Positions 32,808 through 41,875 of a DNA stretch of 64,000 nucleotides are shown here, one piece after another. Numbering within the stretch: the stretch's first letter is position 1; the number at the start of each line of letters is the position of its first letter. The notes under the pieces are model-generated. The model saw only the letters and a list, made by a program, of their open reading frames with translations, ran no database searches and was not told the origin of the DNA. The stretch lies in assembly GCA_030748215.1 (NCBI GenBank), contig JASMMK010000045.1:29582-93581 (forward strand). The letters are read 5' to 3'. The DNA comes from Candidatus Scalindua sp. GTDB taxonomy: Bacteria; Planctomycetota; Brocadiia; Brocadiales; Scalinduaceae. Made by a program: the position numbers and the translations under genes.

Positions 32808-34100
32808 ATGGTAGAGCTAAAGAGAACGGATTTATCAGTAAGGGCGGAACGTGCAATACTGCTTTACACGTTGTTGCATAAAGACAAAAATGACGAGGCT
32901 CCCCTTGAAGAACTTAAAAGCTTAGCTGAAACGGTGGGAGCAAAAGTATTGGATAGCGTTGTGCAGAGGAGGAGGAAGGTGGATCCTTCTCATTACATAG
33001 GCAAGGGGAAAGTTTCTCAATTAGCTGAACTGTGCAAAGACAAAGAGATAGACGTTGTGATCTGCGATGATGATCTTGCTCCCGCACAAGTTAGTAATTT
33101 GGAGAAGATCATTGATACGAAGGTGATTGACAGGAGTGAACTGATCCTGGATATCTTTGCCGCGAGAGCGAAAACTGCTCAGGCAAAATTGCAGGTTGAA
33201 CTGGCGCAACTCGAATATACAAGATCCCGCTTGAAGAGGATGTGGTCTCATCTTTCCAGGATAGAAGGGGGCATAGGGACCAGAGGGCCCGGGGAAAAGC
33301 AGTTAGAAGTGGACAAGCGGTTGATTTCAAAAAGAGTACTTGCTTTGAAGAAAAGGCTCGCGCAGGTAACCGACCGCAGGAAGAGACAGGCAAAGTCAAG
33401 AAAAGAGCACACAACCGTTTCCCTGGTAGGATATACAAATTCCGGCAAGTCAACTTTAATGAATAGATTGACAGAAGCCGGAGTACTTGTTGAAGATAAA
33501 CTTTTTGCCACCCTTGACACAAAAACCAGTATTTGTGACCTGGGAAATGGCAAGAAGGTTATCTTAAGCGACACCGTTGGATTTATTAGAAAACTTCCCC
33601 ACCATTTAATATCATCATTTGAAGCAACCCTTGAAGAAGTGATATGGGCTGATTTTCTGTTACATGTTGTTGATGTCAGCTCTCCTGATGTAATTGAACA
33701 GGTCGCAGCTGCTAATAAAGTTCTCAAGGAACTTGAGTGTAGCAAAAAGCCCACAATAATGGTCCTCAATAAAGTGGACGTATTGAAAGATCCATCAATC
33801 ATCACTCTTTTTCAAAGCAAATATGACAATGTAGTAACTATTTCTGCACTGACCGGAAATGGCCTGGAAAAGCTGAAACAGGAGATGGTTGGTATAGCAA
33901 ATAGGGGTATCGCAGAGATTAAACTAGAGTGTGATGCAAGTGACGGGAAATTGCTGGCATATATATATGAACATAGCCAGGTTCTGAAACGTACCTTTGT
34001 AAATTCAGGTGTTAATTTCCATATTATGATTAATGAGAAAAATCTATCGAAATTGTATCAATTGGGTGGGGGGCACTTCAAAGTTACGCAGCTTTCGTGA
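32808..34100 (+). CDS. hflX: Ribosome-associated GTPase HflX
   Basis: HflX splits stalled or stressed ribosomes. The N-terminal HflX domain (I-G-K-G-K-V-S-Q-L near residue 62, then coiled helices with G-G-I-G-T-R-G-P-G-E-K-Q-L-E) is followed by the G domain: V-G-Y-T-N-S-G-K-S-T-L, D-T-V-G-F-I-R-K-L-P and L-N-K-V-D. At 430 residues it is standard length. The gene is downstream of the histone-like gene and ends before a long hairpin. Confidence 0.96.
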   Translation: MVELKRTDLSVRAERAILLYTLLHKDKNDEAPLEELKSLAETVGAKVLDSVVQRRRKVDPSHYIGKGKVSQLAELCKDKEIDVVICDDDLAPAQVSNLEKIIDTKVIDRSELILDIFAARAKTAQAKLQVELAQLEYTRSRLKRMWSHLSRIEGGIGTRGPGEKQLEVDKRLISKRVLALKKRLAQVTDRRKRQAKSRKEHTTVSLVGYTNSGKSTLMNRLTEAGVLVEDKLFATLDTKTSICDLGNGKKVILSDTVGFIRKLPHHLISSFEATLEEVIWADFLLHVVDVSSPDVIEQVAAANKVLKELECSKKPTIMVLNKVDVLKDPSIITLFQSKYDNVVTISALTGNGLEKLKQEMVGIANRGIAEIKLECDASDGKLLAYIYEHSQVLKRTFVNSGVNFHIMINEKNLSKLYQLGGGHFKVTQLS

Positions 34101-34146
34101 ACCTGAACGTCGCTTTGCGAATCGATATGTAAATACAATTAATCTG

Positions 34147-34198
34147 TTACTGGTGGATTCACTTCCTGCCAGACGGCATGAAGCGAATCCACCAGTAA
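34147..34198. terminator. Bidirectional hairpin between hflX and the peroxidase gene
   Basis: ttactggtggattc (34147-34160) and gaatccaccagtaa (34185-34198) are exact reverse complements, 14 bp. It lies between convergent genes and can serve as terminator; the T run is short. Confidence 0.75.
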
Positions 34199-34210
34199 TT
34201 TTATATAAAA

Positions 34211-35305
34211 TCAATTCCGATTAGGTTTCGGAGTAGTTGGGGTTGAAGGTGGTAGTATTGGAAAAATAACTGAAGGTTGGTCTCCGGTTAGAGTTCGTAG
34301 AAAAGCTACAATTTTGTTTGTTTCACCGTCAGTAAGTTTAAGTCCCAACTGATATTCCGCCATGATATTCACTGCTTCGTTCAAATCCCATGTGCTTGCA
34401 TCGTGGAAGTAGGGGGCCGTAAGTTCAATATTTCTCAACAGTGGTACTTTGAAAACATATTTGTCTTTCTCGCTTTTTGTTACGTTGTATCTACCAAGCG
34501 TATGGGTGTCTTTGTCATACGGCTTTGCAGTCCCAAACTTCTGATAAGAGTTTCCTCCAACACCTACACCGTCATGGCAGGAAATACAACCTTTCTCCTT
34601 AAATAAATCATATCCTTCCATTTCCAAATCTGAGATTGAATCATCATAGCCTTTCAGCCACATATCAAATTTAGAATTTGGCGTGGTCAGTGTTTCTTCA
34701 AATGCAGCAATAGCATCTGTGACCTGATCTATATTGATTTTTTCATCTCCATACATCTCTTCTAACCCATATATTTCACTAAACCATTGTACGTACTCAG
34801 GTATTGATTGTAAAACACTCACTGCCAACTCGTGGTTTGAACCCATTTCAAGAGGATTAGCTATTGGTCCTCCAGCCTGTTCTTTCAAATCCTTTGCTCG
34901 TCCATCCCAGAATTGCGCCAGATTGAATTTCGAATTCAGAACGGTAGGTGAGTTTATCGGACCAAGAAACCATTTGTGCCCGATAGAGGTGGGTAAGTTG
35001 TCAGCACCACCGGTTGAGAGGTTGTGACAGGAGTTGCAGGTGATCCATCCTGATTTGGACAAGCGGGGTTCAAAGAACAGTTTTTTTCCTAATTCAACCT
35101 TTGCTCTATTATAGTCAAAGCTAATTGGGATTGGCTGAATAGGCTCGTCTGAACGTGCTGATTTAGAACCGCCGGACATCCGTCCTCCTCTGCCATAACC
35201 AATCTTAGGCTGAGAGTCGTCAGCAATGGCAGATGATAGTGCTAAAACATTGATAACGACAAATGTCAACAAACAGATGATCGTAGTAAATTTGCCTATA
35301 TTCAT
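34211..35305 (-). CDS. Exported dihaem cytochrome c peroxidase / MauG family protein
   Basis: A signal peptide (to about residue 29) precedes two haem motifs, C90-N-S-C93-H and G-C-I-S-C-H near 240. The CcpA/MauG pattern continues with L-G-K-K-L-F-F-E-P-R-L-S, L-S-T-G-G, F-W-D-G-R-A and V-P-L-L-R-N-I-E-L-T-A-P-Y-F-H-D. Canonical members reduce hydrogen peroxide with electrons from small cytochromes; MauG-type ones modify proteins. Both haem sites are intact. It has a Gly/Ser/Arg-rich spacer (about 36-52) after the leader. It is monocistronic. Confidence 0.93.
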   Translation of the reverse strand: MNIGKFTTIICLLTFVVINVLALSSAIADDSQPKIGYGRGGRMSGGSKSARSDEPIQPIPISFDYNRAKVELGKKLFFEPRLSKSGWITCNSCHNLSTGGADNLPTSIGHKWFLGPINSPTVLNSKFNLAQFWDGRAKDLKEQAGGPIANPLEMGSNHELAVSVLQSIPEYVQWFSEIYGLEEMYGDEKINIDQVTDAIAAFEETLTTPNSKFDMWLKGYDDSISDLEMEGYDLFKEKGCISCHDGVGVGGNSYQKFGTAKPYDKDTHTLGRYNVTKSEKDKYVFKVPLLRNIELTAPYFHDASTWDLNEAVNIMAEYQLGLKLTDGETNKIVAFLRTLTGDQPSVIFPILPPSTPTTPKPNRN

Positions 35306-35689
35306 TTGCTCTCCTTTACAGTTAATTACCAGAGTATGTGTTCTATTTAATTAATTTGCTGCTTTCAAAAATATGGATTCTAATCGCAGCTTATTTCTTA
35401 ATAACAATGATATTTTTTGCCTTTAAAATTGTCAAGAGCATTTAATGTAATGCGAAGAAATATCACTGTTGTTTTGTGCTGCTTGCAAATAAGAAACCTA
35501 ACCAGTCTCTAAGTACTGTTTGTTAGTAGTAAAAAAACCTTGAATTTTGCCAATTATTGTCCTACTATTCCATTGTTTTTAACAGGTAACTCTCTATAGC
35601 TAAGAAAAATTAGCATTTGAGTAGCAGAATAAATTTTTTATGATCTTTACCTTTAATGTGATAGCACCAGTTCATAGTAAGGAGGGAAA
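35306..35689. other. AT-rich divergent intergenic region
   Basis: The region between two divergent exported-protein genes has no gene or repeat that I can support. It must carry promoters for both. Confidence 0.45.
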
Positions 35690-36046
35690 ATGAGAAAAAC
35701 TTTCGTAATATTAATGCTTACTTTATGTACCAGCTTTTTTGTGCAATGTCCTTTTTCCAACGATGCGAATGCCAAAACATACGCAGAGCATGAGACTGCA
35801 GGTAAGGCTGGTTTAATCACGGGCAGTGTAGTTACATCTGCGGTATATATACCATTTAAGTTGGCTTATGCCGTTCTTGGTGGAGTTACTAGTGGATTAG
35901 TTTATACTGTGTCCATGGCAAAAGAAGCGGAAGCTGCACATAGAATTGCAACAAAGGCTTTTACCGGAGACTGGTATATTCACCCCAATATATTGACGAG
36001 TCACGAGTATTTAAACTTTAGCGGACCGGATGATATATCTCCGTAG
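35690..36046 (+). CDS. Small exported hypothetical protein
   Basis: The ribosome binding site aaggaggg is 5 nt before the ATG. A signal peptide ends near N-A-N-A-K (residue 29). The mature protein has a glycine-rich hydrophobic stretch (G-L-I-T-G-S-V-V-T-S-A-V-Y-I-P-F-K-L-A-Y), which could be membrane-active, and a C-terminal W-Y-I-H-P-N. I do not recognise a family. Confidence 0.75.
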   Translation: MRKTFVILMLTLCTSFFVQCPFSNDANAKTYAEHETAGKAGLITGSVVTSAVYIPFKLAYAVLGGVTSGLVYTVSMAKEAEAAHRIATKAFTGDWYIHPNILTSHEYLNFSGPDDISP

Positions 36047-36074
36047 GCTATAGTGCATCAGTTCAAATGCCGGA

Positions 36075-36476
36075 TCAGTTTTTCCCTTCTATTTGTAGCA
36101 CTTGAAGTTGAATTTCTGCTTTCATATTTCCATCAATATCAATTACAATCAGGTAGTTACCGGTTCTCACAAATTTCAATTGTTGAATATTAAGGATGTG
36201 ATTCGTAGTAAGGAAGGAAGATGTTGGAGGAACTGATACCTTGACAGAAGAGTTAACTGCTTCTAACGTTGGATTGCCATCCTCATCCATAAACCGGGTC
36301 TTTAAGGTGTGAGAGCCTTCTTCGGTTTTGTTCCATAATATTTGTAATGCAATTGAACATTGTGGTTTAGTGGCAGGGAGTTGATGTGTCCTGATTGTGT
36401 CAAATGTGCCGAGGATACAAAGCCTGTTTTGATACTCTACCGCCGAATCGCATAATACTGCTATTTGTATGTTCAT
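36075..36476 (-). CDS. Conserved hypothetical beta-sandwich protein
   Basis: The 133-residue protein begins M-N-I-Q-I-A-V-L-C-D-S-A and has L-C-I-L-G-T-F-D-T-I, L-Q-I-L-W and F-M-D-E-D-G-N. This alternation of strands suggests a small beta-sandwich. It resembles a family of uncharacterised bacterial proteins with an opening 'AvlCDaA...lGtFD' (I believe DUF6941, unverified). No signal peptide. It lies 25 bp after a TPR gene in the same direction. Confidence 0.7.
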   Translation of the reverse strand: MNIQIAVLCDSAVEYQNRLCILGTFDTIRTHQLPATKPQCSIALQILWNKTEEGSHTLKTRFMDEDGNPTLEAVNSSVKVSVPPTSSFLTTNHILNIQQLKFVRTGNYLIVIDIDGNMKAEIQLQVLQIEGKN

Positions 36477-36501
36477 TAGTTATGTCCTGCTTTTGTATTG
36501 A

Positions 36502-38340
36502 TTATCTTCCCGACAGTTTTAGAAATTCCGGATCATTTCTGTAACTCTGAAAGTCAGGGATTTGTTGTAATGACATCTTATACCTGGGATTTAATTCTAT
36601 CGCTTTTTTTAATGAATTCAGCATATCATCCTTTTTGCCTAGCAGGGAGTATGTACAGGCCATGTTGAACCAGGCAGCACCAAATGCTGGATTTACCTGT
36701 ACGGATTTGTTATAAGCCTCAATCGCCTCTTCATGTTTTCCAAGTTTATCAAGGACCATACCTTTGTTGTTAAGAGCTGCAATGAAATTTGGATTAACCT
36801 TGACTGCCTTATCAAATGAGGAGACGGCTTCTTGCAGCCTTCCAAGATCTTCGAGAGCAAAGCCTTTATAATTGAACGCTTCATAGGAATCGGGCTTTAA
36901 CATTGTGACTTTGTCAAATGCATTCAGCGCTTTATCTAATTCACCAATCCTCACTTCGGCGAGTCCTTTGTTCATCCAGGTTGCATAGGAGTTCGGATCT
37001 ATGCCAAGGGCTTTTTCAAACTCTGCTGCAGCTTCTTTAAATTGTTGATTACGAACAAAAGCGAGACCTTTCTTGTTCAGCGCCTGATATTTGATTTTTC
37101 CAAGCCGTGGAATCTCATGGGCCTGGCTATCAGGAATTATCTCAATTGTCATGTTATAGGCTTTTATAGCTCCATTTAACTTTCCTAAATTGACGAGAAT
37201 ATCACCCTTGGTGTTCCAGGCTTGAGGATAATTGGGTTTCAGGCTAATCGCTTTTTCAATGGTGGTGAATGCGTCTGTATTCTTCTCAATCTTTGTCAAC
37301 TCAAGGGCTTTGTTTGTTATTGTTTCGTATGAATCCGGTTGAAGCTTGATGGCATGATTATAAGCATCTATGGCTTCACTGTGTCTGTTTCCACGGGAGT
37401 AGGAAAGACCCAGGTTTGTCCATGCGCCATATGAACCAGGATCTATCTCTGATGCTTTTTTATAGGCGGTTACTGATTCCTCATATCTTTCCAGCTTGTC
37501 CAGCGCCAGACCTATACCATTCCATGAAGCGTAAGAATTCGGTTTAAGTTCTACTGCTTTTCTAAATGCATCTACGGCCTTCTCATTCTCTCCAAGGTCG
37601 GCAAGTGTGAAGCCTATATCAGCCCAGGCAGCGTGCTCTTCCGGTTTTATGTCAATTGCTTTTTTATATGATTCAACAGCTTCCTCATATTTTCTTATGC
37701 GTACGTAAGCATTTCCTCTGTTCACCCATGCTTCATAAAAATCTGGTTTTATGTCAATCGCACTGTTGTACGCTTCTATTGCTTCCTCTCTTCTTTCCGG
37801 TATTCGTGCGAGTGTAAGTCCCTTATTGTTCCATGCCTCATATGAGCCTGGTTTTAAATCAATTATTCTACTATATGTTTCTATTGCTTCTTCATATCTT
37901 CCAATATGGTCAAGCACATTTCCTTTTTTATAGAGAGCTTCAACATAATCCGGTTTGAGCTTCAATGCTCTGTCAAATGCAGAGATAGATTGGTTGAATT
38001 TCGTATTATGATCTAATGCGTTACCTTTCACAAACCAGGCTTCATGATTATCCGGTTCTATATTGACTGCCTGTTCAAGTGCAACCACGGCATCTTCATA
38101 TCTGCCGAGTAAGTCAAGGGCTATGCCTTTGTTGTACCATCCGATAAATGAATCTGATTTTAGTTTTGTTGCTTCATCGTACGCATCATGTGCTTCATTG
38201 TACTTCTTTTTCGCAATCAGTCTGTTTCCCGTTACAATTAATTCGTCATGTTTGGAAACTTCCTGAGCTGTTGAAATAACACTATTGAAGCAGATCAGTG
38301 CAAACAGGATTAGAAATGAGGAAAACACTTTTTTTAACAT
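36502..38340 (-). CDS. Large exported TPR protein
   Basis: The ATG at 38340 follows gtgaggtg and opens a signal peptide (L-K-K-V-F-S-S-F-L-I-L-F-A-L); the frame extends 32 codons upstream but without leader features. About 16 tetratricopeptide repeats fill the 612 residues, each like Y-E-A-W-N-N-K-G-L-x-L-x-x-L-x-x-x-E-E-A-I-x-A-Y-x-x-A-I-x-I-K-P. The unusual regularity of W-x-N-K/L-G suggests recent repeat expansion. It is likely an extracytoplasmic scaffold. Confidence 0.92.
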   Translation of the reverse strand: MLKKVFSSFLILFALICFNSVISTAQEVSKHDELIVTGNRLIAKKKYNEAHDAYDEATKLKSDSFIGWYNKGIALDLLGRYEDAVVALEQAVNIEPDNHEAWFVKGNALDHNTKFNQSISAFDRALKLKPDYVEALYKKGNVLDHIGRYEEAIETYSRIIDLKPGSYEAWNNKGLTLARIPERREEAIEAYNSAIDIKPDFYEAWVNRGNAYVRIRKYEEAVESYKKAIDIKPEEHAAWADIGFTLADLGENEKAVDAFRKAVELKPNSYASWNGIGLALDKLERYEESVTAYKKASEIDPGSYGAWTNLGLSYSRGNRHSEAIDAYNHAIKLQPDSYETITNKALELTKIEKNTDAFTTIEKAISLKPNYPQAWNTKGDILVNLGKLNGAIKAYNMTIEIIPDSQAHEIPRLGKIKYQALNKKGLAFVRNQQFKEAAAEFEKALGIDPNSYATWMNKGLAEVRIGELDKALNAFDKVTMLKPDSYEAFNYKGFALEDLGRLQEAVSSFDKAVKVNPNFIAALNNKGMVLDKLGKHEEAIEAYNKSVQVNPAFGAAWFNMACTYSLLGKKDDMLNSLKKAIELNPRYKMSLQQIPDFQSYRNDPEFLKLSGR

Positions 38341-38445
38341 TATACACCTCACTTTCTTTTCATATGGATTAAGATTGAACGTTTCTTGCCAGTTCGTACT
38401 GAACAGTACGTTCGGGCAGGTAGCCATCTTAGACATACTAACAGC

Positions 38446-39903
38446 TTATTCTGTTGTTTCAGGTTTTTTTATAACATCTTCTATATTACCATCTTCTAAT
38501 TTATACGGCAGAATATAACCGCGTCTGGTGATGAGCTTGCCGGTATACGTTACTTTGTCGCCGTTGCCTGTCGCTAAGACCAGGTCTTCTTTATCGCCAG
38601 CAAAAACTAACTCGACATCGGTGCCTGCTGAGTTCTTTATTCCCATCCTCAGGCCACTAACTCTCCCTTTTCCTCTGGACATTACTTCTCCATTCCATCT
38701 GATATATTTATTTTGATATTCTCTCCATAGTTTATCCTTTTGCGATTCAGTCATTCTGTTCTTTTTGCCAAATAGTGCATCGAGTTCCTCAAAAGAGATC
38801 TCTATCAATCCGTCTATAGTTTCTTTTACTTCTACGTCTTCTCTTTTTATGACTTCCGGTGTCATTGCTTCTGACATTGTAATCTCAGGTGCTTTTATAA
38901 CCTCAATTTCCGTTGCATCATCCATGTCTGGTCTGGATGATGCTTTTTCAATTTCCGTTATATCCTTGTCACCAATTTTTTCTATATTAACGTTTTCAAT
39001 ACTGCACAGGAGGCTCCTTCCAAACAGTTTTGCTAGTTTACCCGTGTAAGTAATCTTGTCTTCTCTCTTTATCATCTTAATTAAGTTTTTATTATCTTCA
39101 TCAAAGTTCAACTCAACGTTTGTACCGACATTATGCCTGATACCGATCCTGTTCCTGTCATTCCTGCCTAGTCCCTTGTAGCTGACATTTCCTCGCCATT
39201 CTATAGTCTTACCACTGTAGTAATTCCACAATTCCTCTTTTTCTGATTGCGATATACTGCTGTTCTTTCCAAAAGTTTTGTTCAGGCCTTCAAAAGTTAA
39301 AATATTTTTTCCTTCCGGGGACTCCTTTAGATCCAAATCAGCATCAGATGTTTCTGATGTGTAAGATGACGAGGAGGACATTGAAACCCCTTCCTTCATC
39401 TTACTTACTAATTCATCCATAGTTATATCGTTAACTATTTCTATGTTTGCATCTTCCAGTTTAAACAGGAGGTTTCTGCTAAACAGAACTGATAACTTTC
39501 CGGTGTAGGTGATATGGTCTCCTTTGTTTGTCATGTTGACAATGCTTTTATTGTCAACGCCAAATATCAACTCAACGTTTGTGCCGACATTATGCCTGAT
39601 GCCAACCCTGTTCCAATCGTCGCTGGATAAACCTTTATAGTTAACAACACCTGTCCACCTTACATATTTCCCTTTGTATTTATTCCACGAATCCTTTTTC
39701 TGTGACTCTGTAAGTTTGCTGTAGTTGCCAAAAGTATTAAACAAATCCTCAAATGACTCAGTTATAAATCTTTTTGCTATTGTTCCCGTTGGAAAACTAA
39801 AATCTTCAAACAGAGATGAAGCCTTCTCTTTTGCAAAAATAATTGTTGATATAAGGAGAATTGAAGATAAAATTCCAGATATTAAAAGTGTTCTTTTTAG
39901 CAT
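38446..39903 (-). CDS. Exported protein with three copies of an OB-fold-like domain
   Basis: After a signal peptide (to A24) the protein repeats a module of about 100 residues three times (about 46-155, 205-310 and 370-475). Each copy has S-Q-K-x-x-x-W-x-x-Y, Y-x-R-W-x-G-x-V, N-R-x-G-I-R-H-N-V-G-T-N-V-E-L and I-T-Y-T-G-K-L. The beta pattern and lengths suggest OB folds, as in periplasmic tRNA_anti-like proteins. Low-complexity Ser/Glu linkers separate them. Binding function unknown. It is upstream of the large TPR gene, 105 bp away, same strand. Confidence 0.8.
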   Translation of the reverse strand: MLKRTLLISGILSSILLISTIIFAKEKASSLFEDFSFPTGTIAKRFITESFEDLFNTFGNYSKLTESQKKDSWNKYKGKYVRWTGVVNYKGLSSDDWNRVGIRHNVGTNVELIFGVDNKSIVNMTNKGDHITYTGKLSVLFSRNLLFKLEDANIEIVNDITMDELVSKMKEGVSMSSSSSYTSETSDADLDLKESPEGKNILTFEGLNKTFGKNSSISQSEKEELWNYYSGKTIEWRGNVSYKGLGRNDRNRIGIRHNVGTNVELNFDEDNKNLIKMIKREDKITYTGKLAKLFGRSLLCSIENVNIEKIGDKDITEIEKASSRPDMDDATEIEVIKAPEITMSEAMTPEVIKREDVEVKETIDGLIEISFEELDALFGKKNRMTESQKDKLWREYQNKYIRWNGEVMSRGKGRVSGLRMGIKNSAGTDVELVFAGDKEDLVLATGNGDKVTYTGKLITRRGYILPYKLEDGNIEDVIKKPETTE

Positions 39904-40039
39904 TTTTTTCCTGTTTTTGTGATAAATAGGGAGTAGTTAATGTAGGATTAATGCTATTGAAAATATACTTATGAGTCAAGGACTTTTATGTATTTGATTC
40001 ATTTTTTAATTGTGAAGTACAAAGAGAGATATATTTACC

Positions 40040-41728
40040 ATGAAAACCGTTTGGAAGAGTTGTAATAAAGAAATAAAAAGCATCTGCTTTATAAGTTCAT
40101 TGGTATGTGCTCTGTTTATAGCCGGTAATTCAAAAAACATATTTGCAGATAACATTTCTAAGGATTTACAAACAATCCAATCCAATCAGGTACAATCTTC
40201 AGACAATGGACTGTTCCGGGATTTGATTCAAATTGGCGAAGAGTCTCTGAATATTGCTGAGAGATCATTGCTGATAGCAAAGGAAGAATATTCTGAAATT
40301 AAGATAGACGATTATTTAGAGTGTGTTGATTGGTATGCAAGAATGATAAAGGCACGAATTGCAGAAGGTGATCAACCGAAGGCGATAATAGATATTATAA
40401 ATGAATTTCTGTTTGATGAACTGGAGTTTGTTTATGTGCAGACCGGGAGTCTGGAAGACTTATATTTAAACAAAGTAATAGATAGAAGAAAAGGGAACTG
40501 TGTAGGACTCTCTATATTATATTTGTCCATTGCGGACAGGTTGAACCTGCCTTTATATGGAGTTAATGTTCCTGACCATATTTTTGTCAGATATGATGAT
40601 GGCGATCAGAAAATAAATATTGAAACCGGCTACAAAGGGATGAGCCTGTCAGATTCATTTTATGTATCAAATAGTTTAGAGAGATTTGATGAAAAGAGTG
40701 TAGAACGTGGATGTTATCTGCAGAATTTAAGTACAAAAGAAGTGATTTCAAATATATTATTAAATCGTTCTAAAATTAGAAGAGAGGATGGGGACCATAA
40801 GGGCGCGCTGGACGATTGTGCTAAATCGATACTGTTAAATTCTATGAATCCGGGTGCATACTGTAATAGAGGTGTGATTCATGAAAAAATGGGGATGTTT
40901 TCTGATGCTATAAAAAGTTATGACGAGGCAATATCTCTTAACCGTAAATACGCTTCAGCATATTATAACAGAGGCTCGCTTTTTGGGATTGTAGGAAGGT
41001 ATGGTAAGGCAATAGAAAATTTTAATGAGGCGATTGCTATCAGTCCCGGGTTTACATTGTTCTACTTAAACAGGGCGATAGCTTATAAGAAGGTTGGTAA
41101 AATAGATGAGGCAGTATTAGATTATGAAAAAATAATTGAGATTGATCCGGACTACGCGCAGGCATATTGTAACAGGGGTGTTGCCTTTGCAGAAATCGGT
41201 AGATTTGATGATGCAATAAACGATCTTAATAAAGCGATAGAATTAGACCCGTACCTCAGCGATGCATATTTTTCCAGGGCAATATTTTTTGCAGATAATA
41301 ATCAACCGAAAGAGGCAATTGAAGATTTTGGGAAATGTATCAGCCTGACTCCGGATAAAATTTTTACTTACTACCTGAGGGGAAAGATGTACACGAAAAT
41401 CGGTGAAATCGAAAAGGCTATACAGGATTTCAGCAGTGCAATAAACATTAGGCCTTCTATGGCCGGATTGTATATAGACAGGGGGGTTCTCCTGCTTCAG
41501 AAAGGTCTGATTGACAAATCTATAACCGACTTTGATAAATCACTTGAACTGTTTCCAGGTAATCCGGTTGCGTTCAGATACAGGGGTGAGTCATTTAAAA
41601 TAAAAGGGCAGTATAAAAGGGCATTAGAGGATTTAGAAATGTGTTTGAAGATTGCTCCCGGTGCACCAAATGCCAACATTATTAGAAATGAAATAGAGGA
41701 GCTGAAAACAACTTTTCTTTTGAATTGA
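40040..41728 (+). CDS. Exported transglutaminase-like protein with TPR repeats
   Basis: A leader with a hydrophobic core (I-C-F-I-S-S-L-V-C-A-L-F-I-A-G) is followed by a SirB1/transglutaminase-like domain (about residues 55-240). Its Cys is in R-K-G-N-C-V-G-L-S and its His in P-D-H-I-F-V-R-Y-D-D, as in the papain-like Cys-His-Asp triad. About eight TPR motifs follow (A-Y-Y-N-R-G-S-L, A-Y-C-N-R-G-V-A-F). The family may act as protease-like or scaffold proteins. It diverges from the triple-domain gene. Confidence 0.85.
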   Translation: MKTVWKSCNKEIKSICFISSLVCALFIAGNSKNIFADNISKDLQTIQSNQVQSSDNGLFRDLIQIGEESLNIAERSLLIAKEEYSEIKIDDYLECVDWYARMIKARIAEGDQPKAIIDIINEFLFDELEFVYVQTGSLEDLYLNKVIDRRKGNCVGLSILYLSIADRLNLPLYGVNVPDHIFVRYDDGDQKINIETGYKGMSLSDSFYVSNSLERFDEKSVERGCYLQNLSTKEVISNILLNRSKIRREDGDHKGALDDCAKSILLNSMNPGAYCNRGVIHEKMGMFSDAIKSYDEAISLNRKYASAYYNRGSLFGIVGRYGKAIENFNEAIAISPGFTLFYLNRAIAYKKVGKIDEAVLDYEKIIEIDPDYAQAYCNRGVAFAEIGRFDDAINDLNKAIELDPYLSDAYFSRAIFFADNNQPKEAIEDFGKCISLTPDKIFTYYLRGKMYTKIGEIEKAIQDFSSAINIRPSMAGLYIDRGVLLLQKGLIDKSITDFDKSLELFPGNPVAFRYRGESFKIKGQYKRALEDLEMCLKIAPGAPNANIIRNEIEELKTTFLLN

Positions 41729-41735
41729 ATATAGG

Positions 41736-41857
41736 CATAGGAAATTCAATGTTGTCGCCCGGACGGGTCGGGCAAAAATGGAACGCCGGAGGCTTTTGCA
41801 TATTGAAGGACAACCTGCATCACAGCACATGCCTTAAATTACATGTACCGTGATGCA
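41736..41857. repeat. Dispersed-repeat copy and terminator-like hairpin
   Basis: cataggaaattcaatgttg (41736-41754) is an inverted copy of the family at 8051-8083. Further on, tgcatcac (41816-41823) pairs with gtgatgca (41850-41857), with cacatg/catgta inside; this hairpin lies between two convergent genes and may end both transcripts. Confidence 0.6.
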
Positions 41858-41875
41858 TTGAGAATTTCATTCAAT

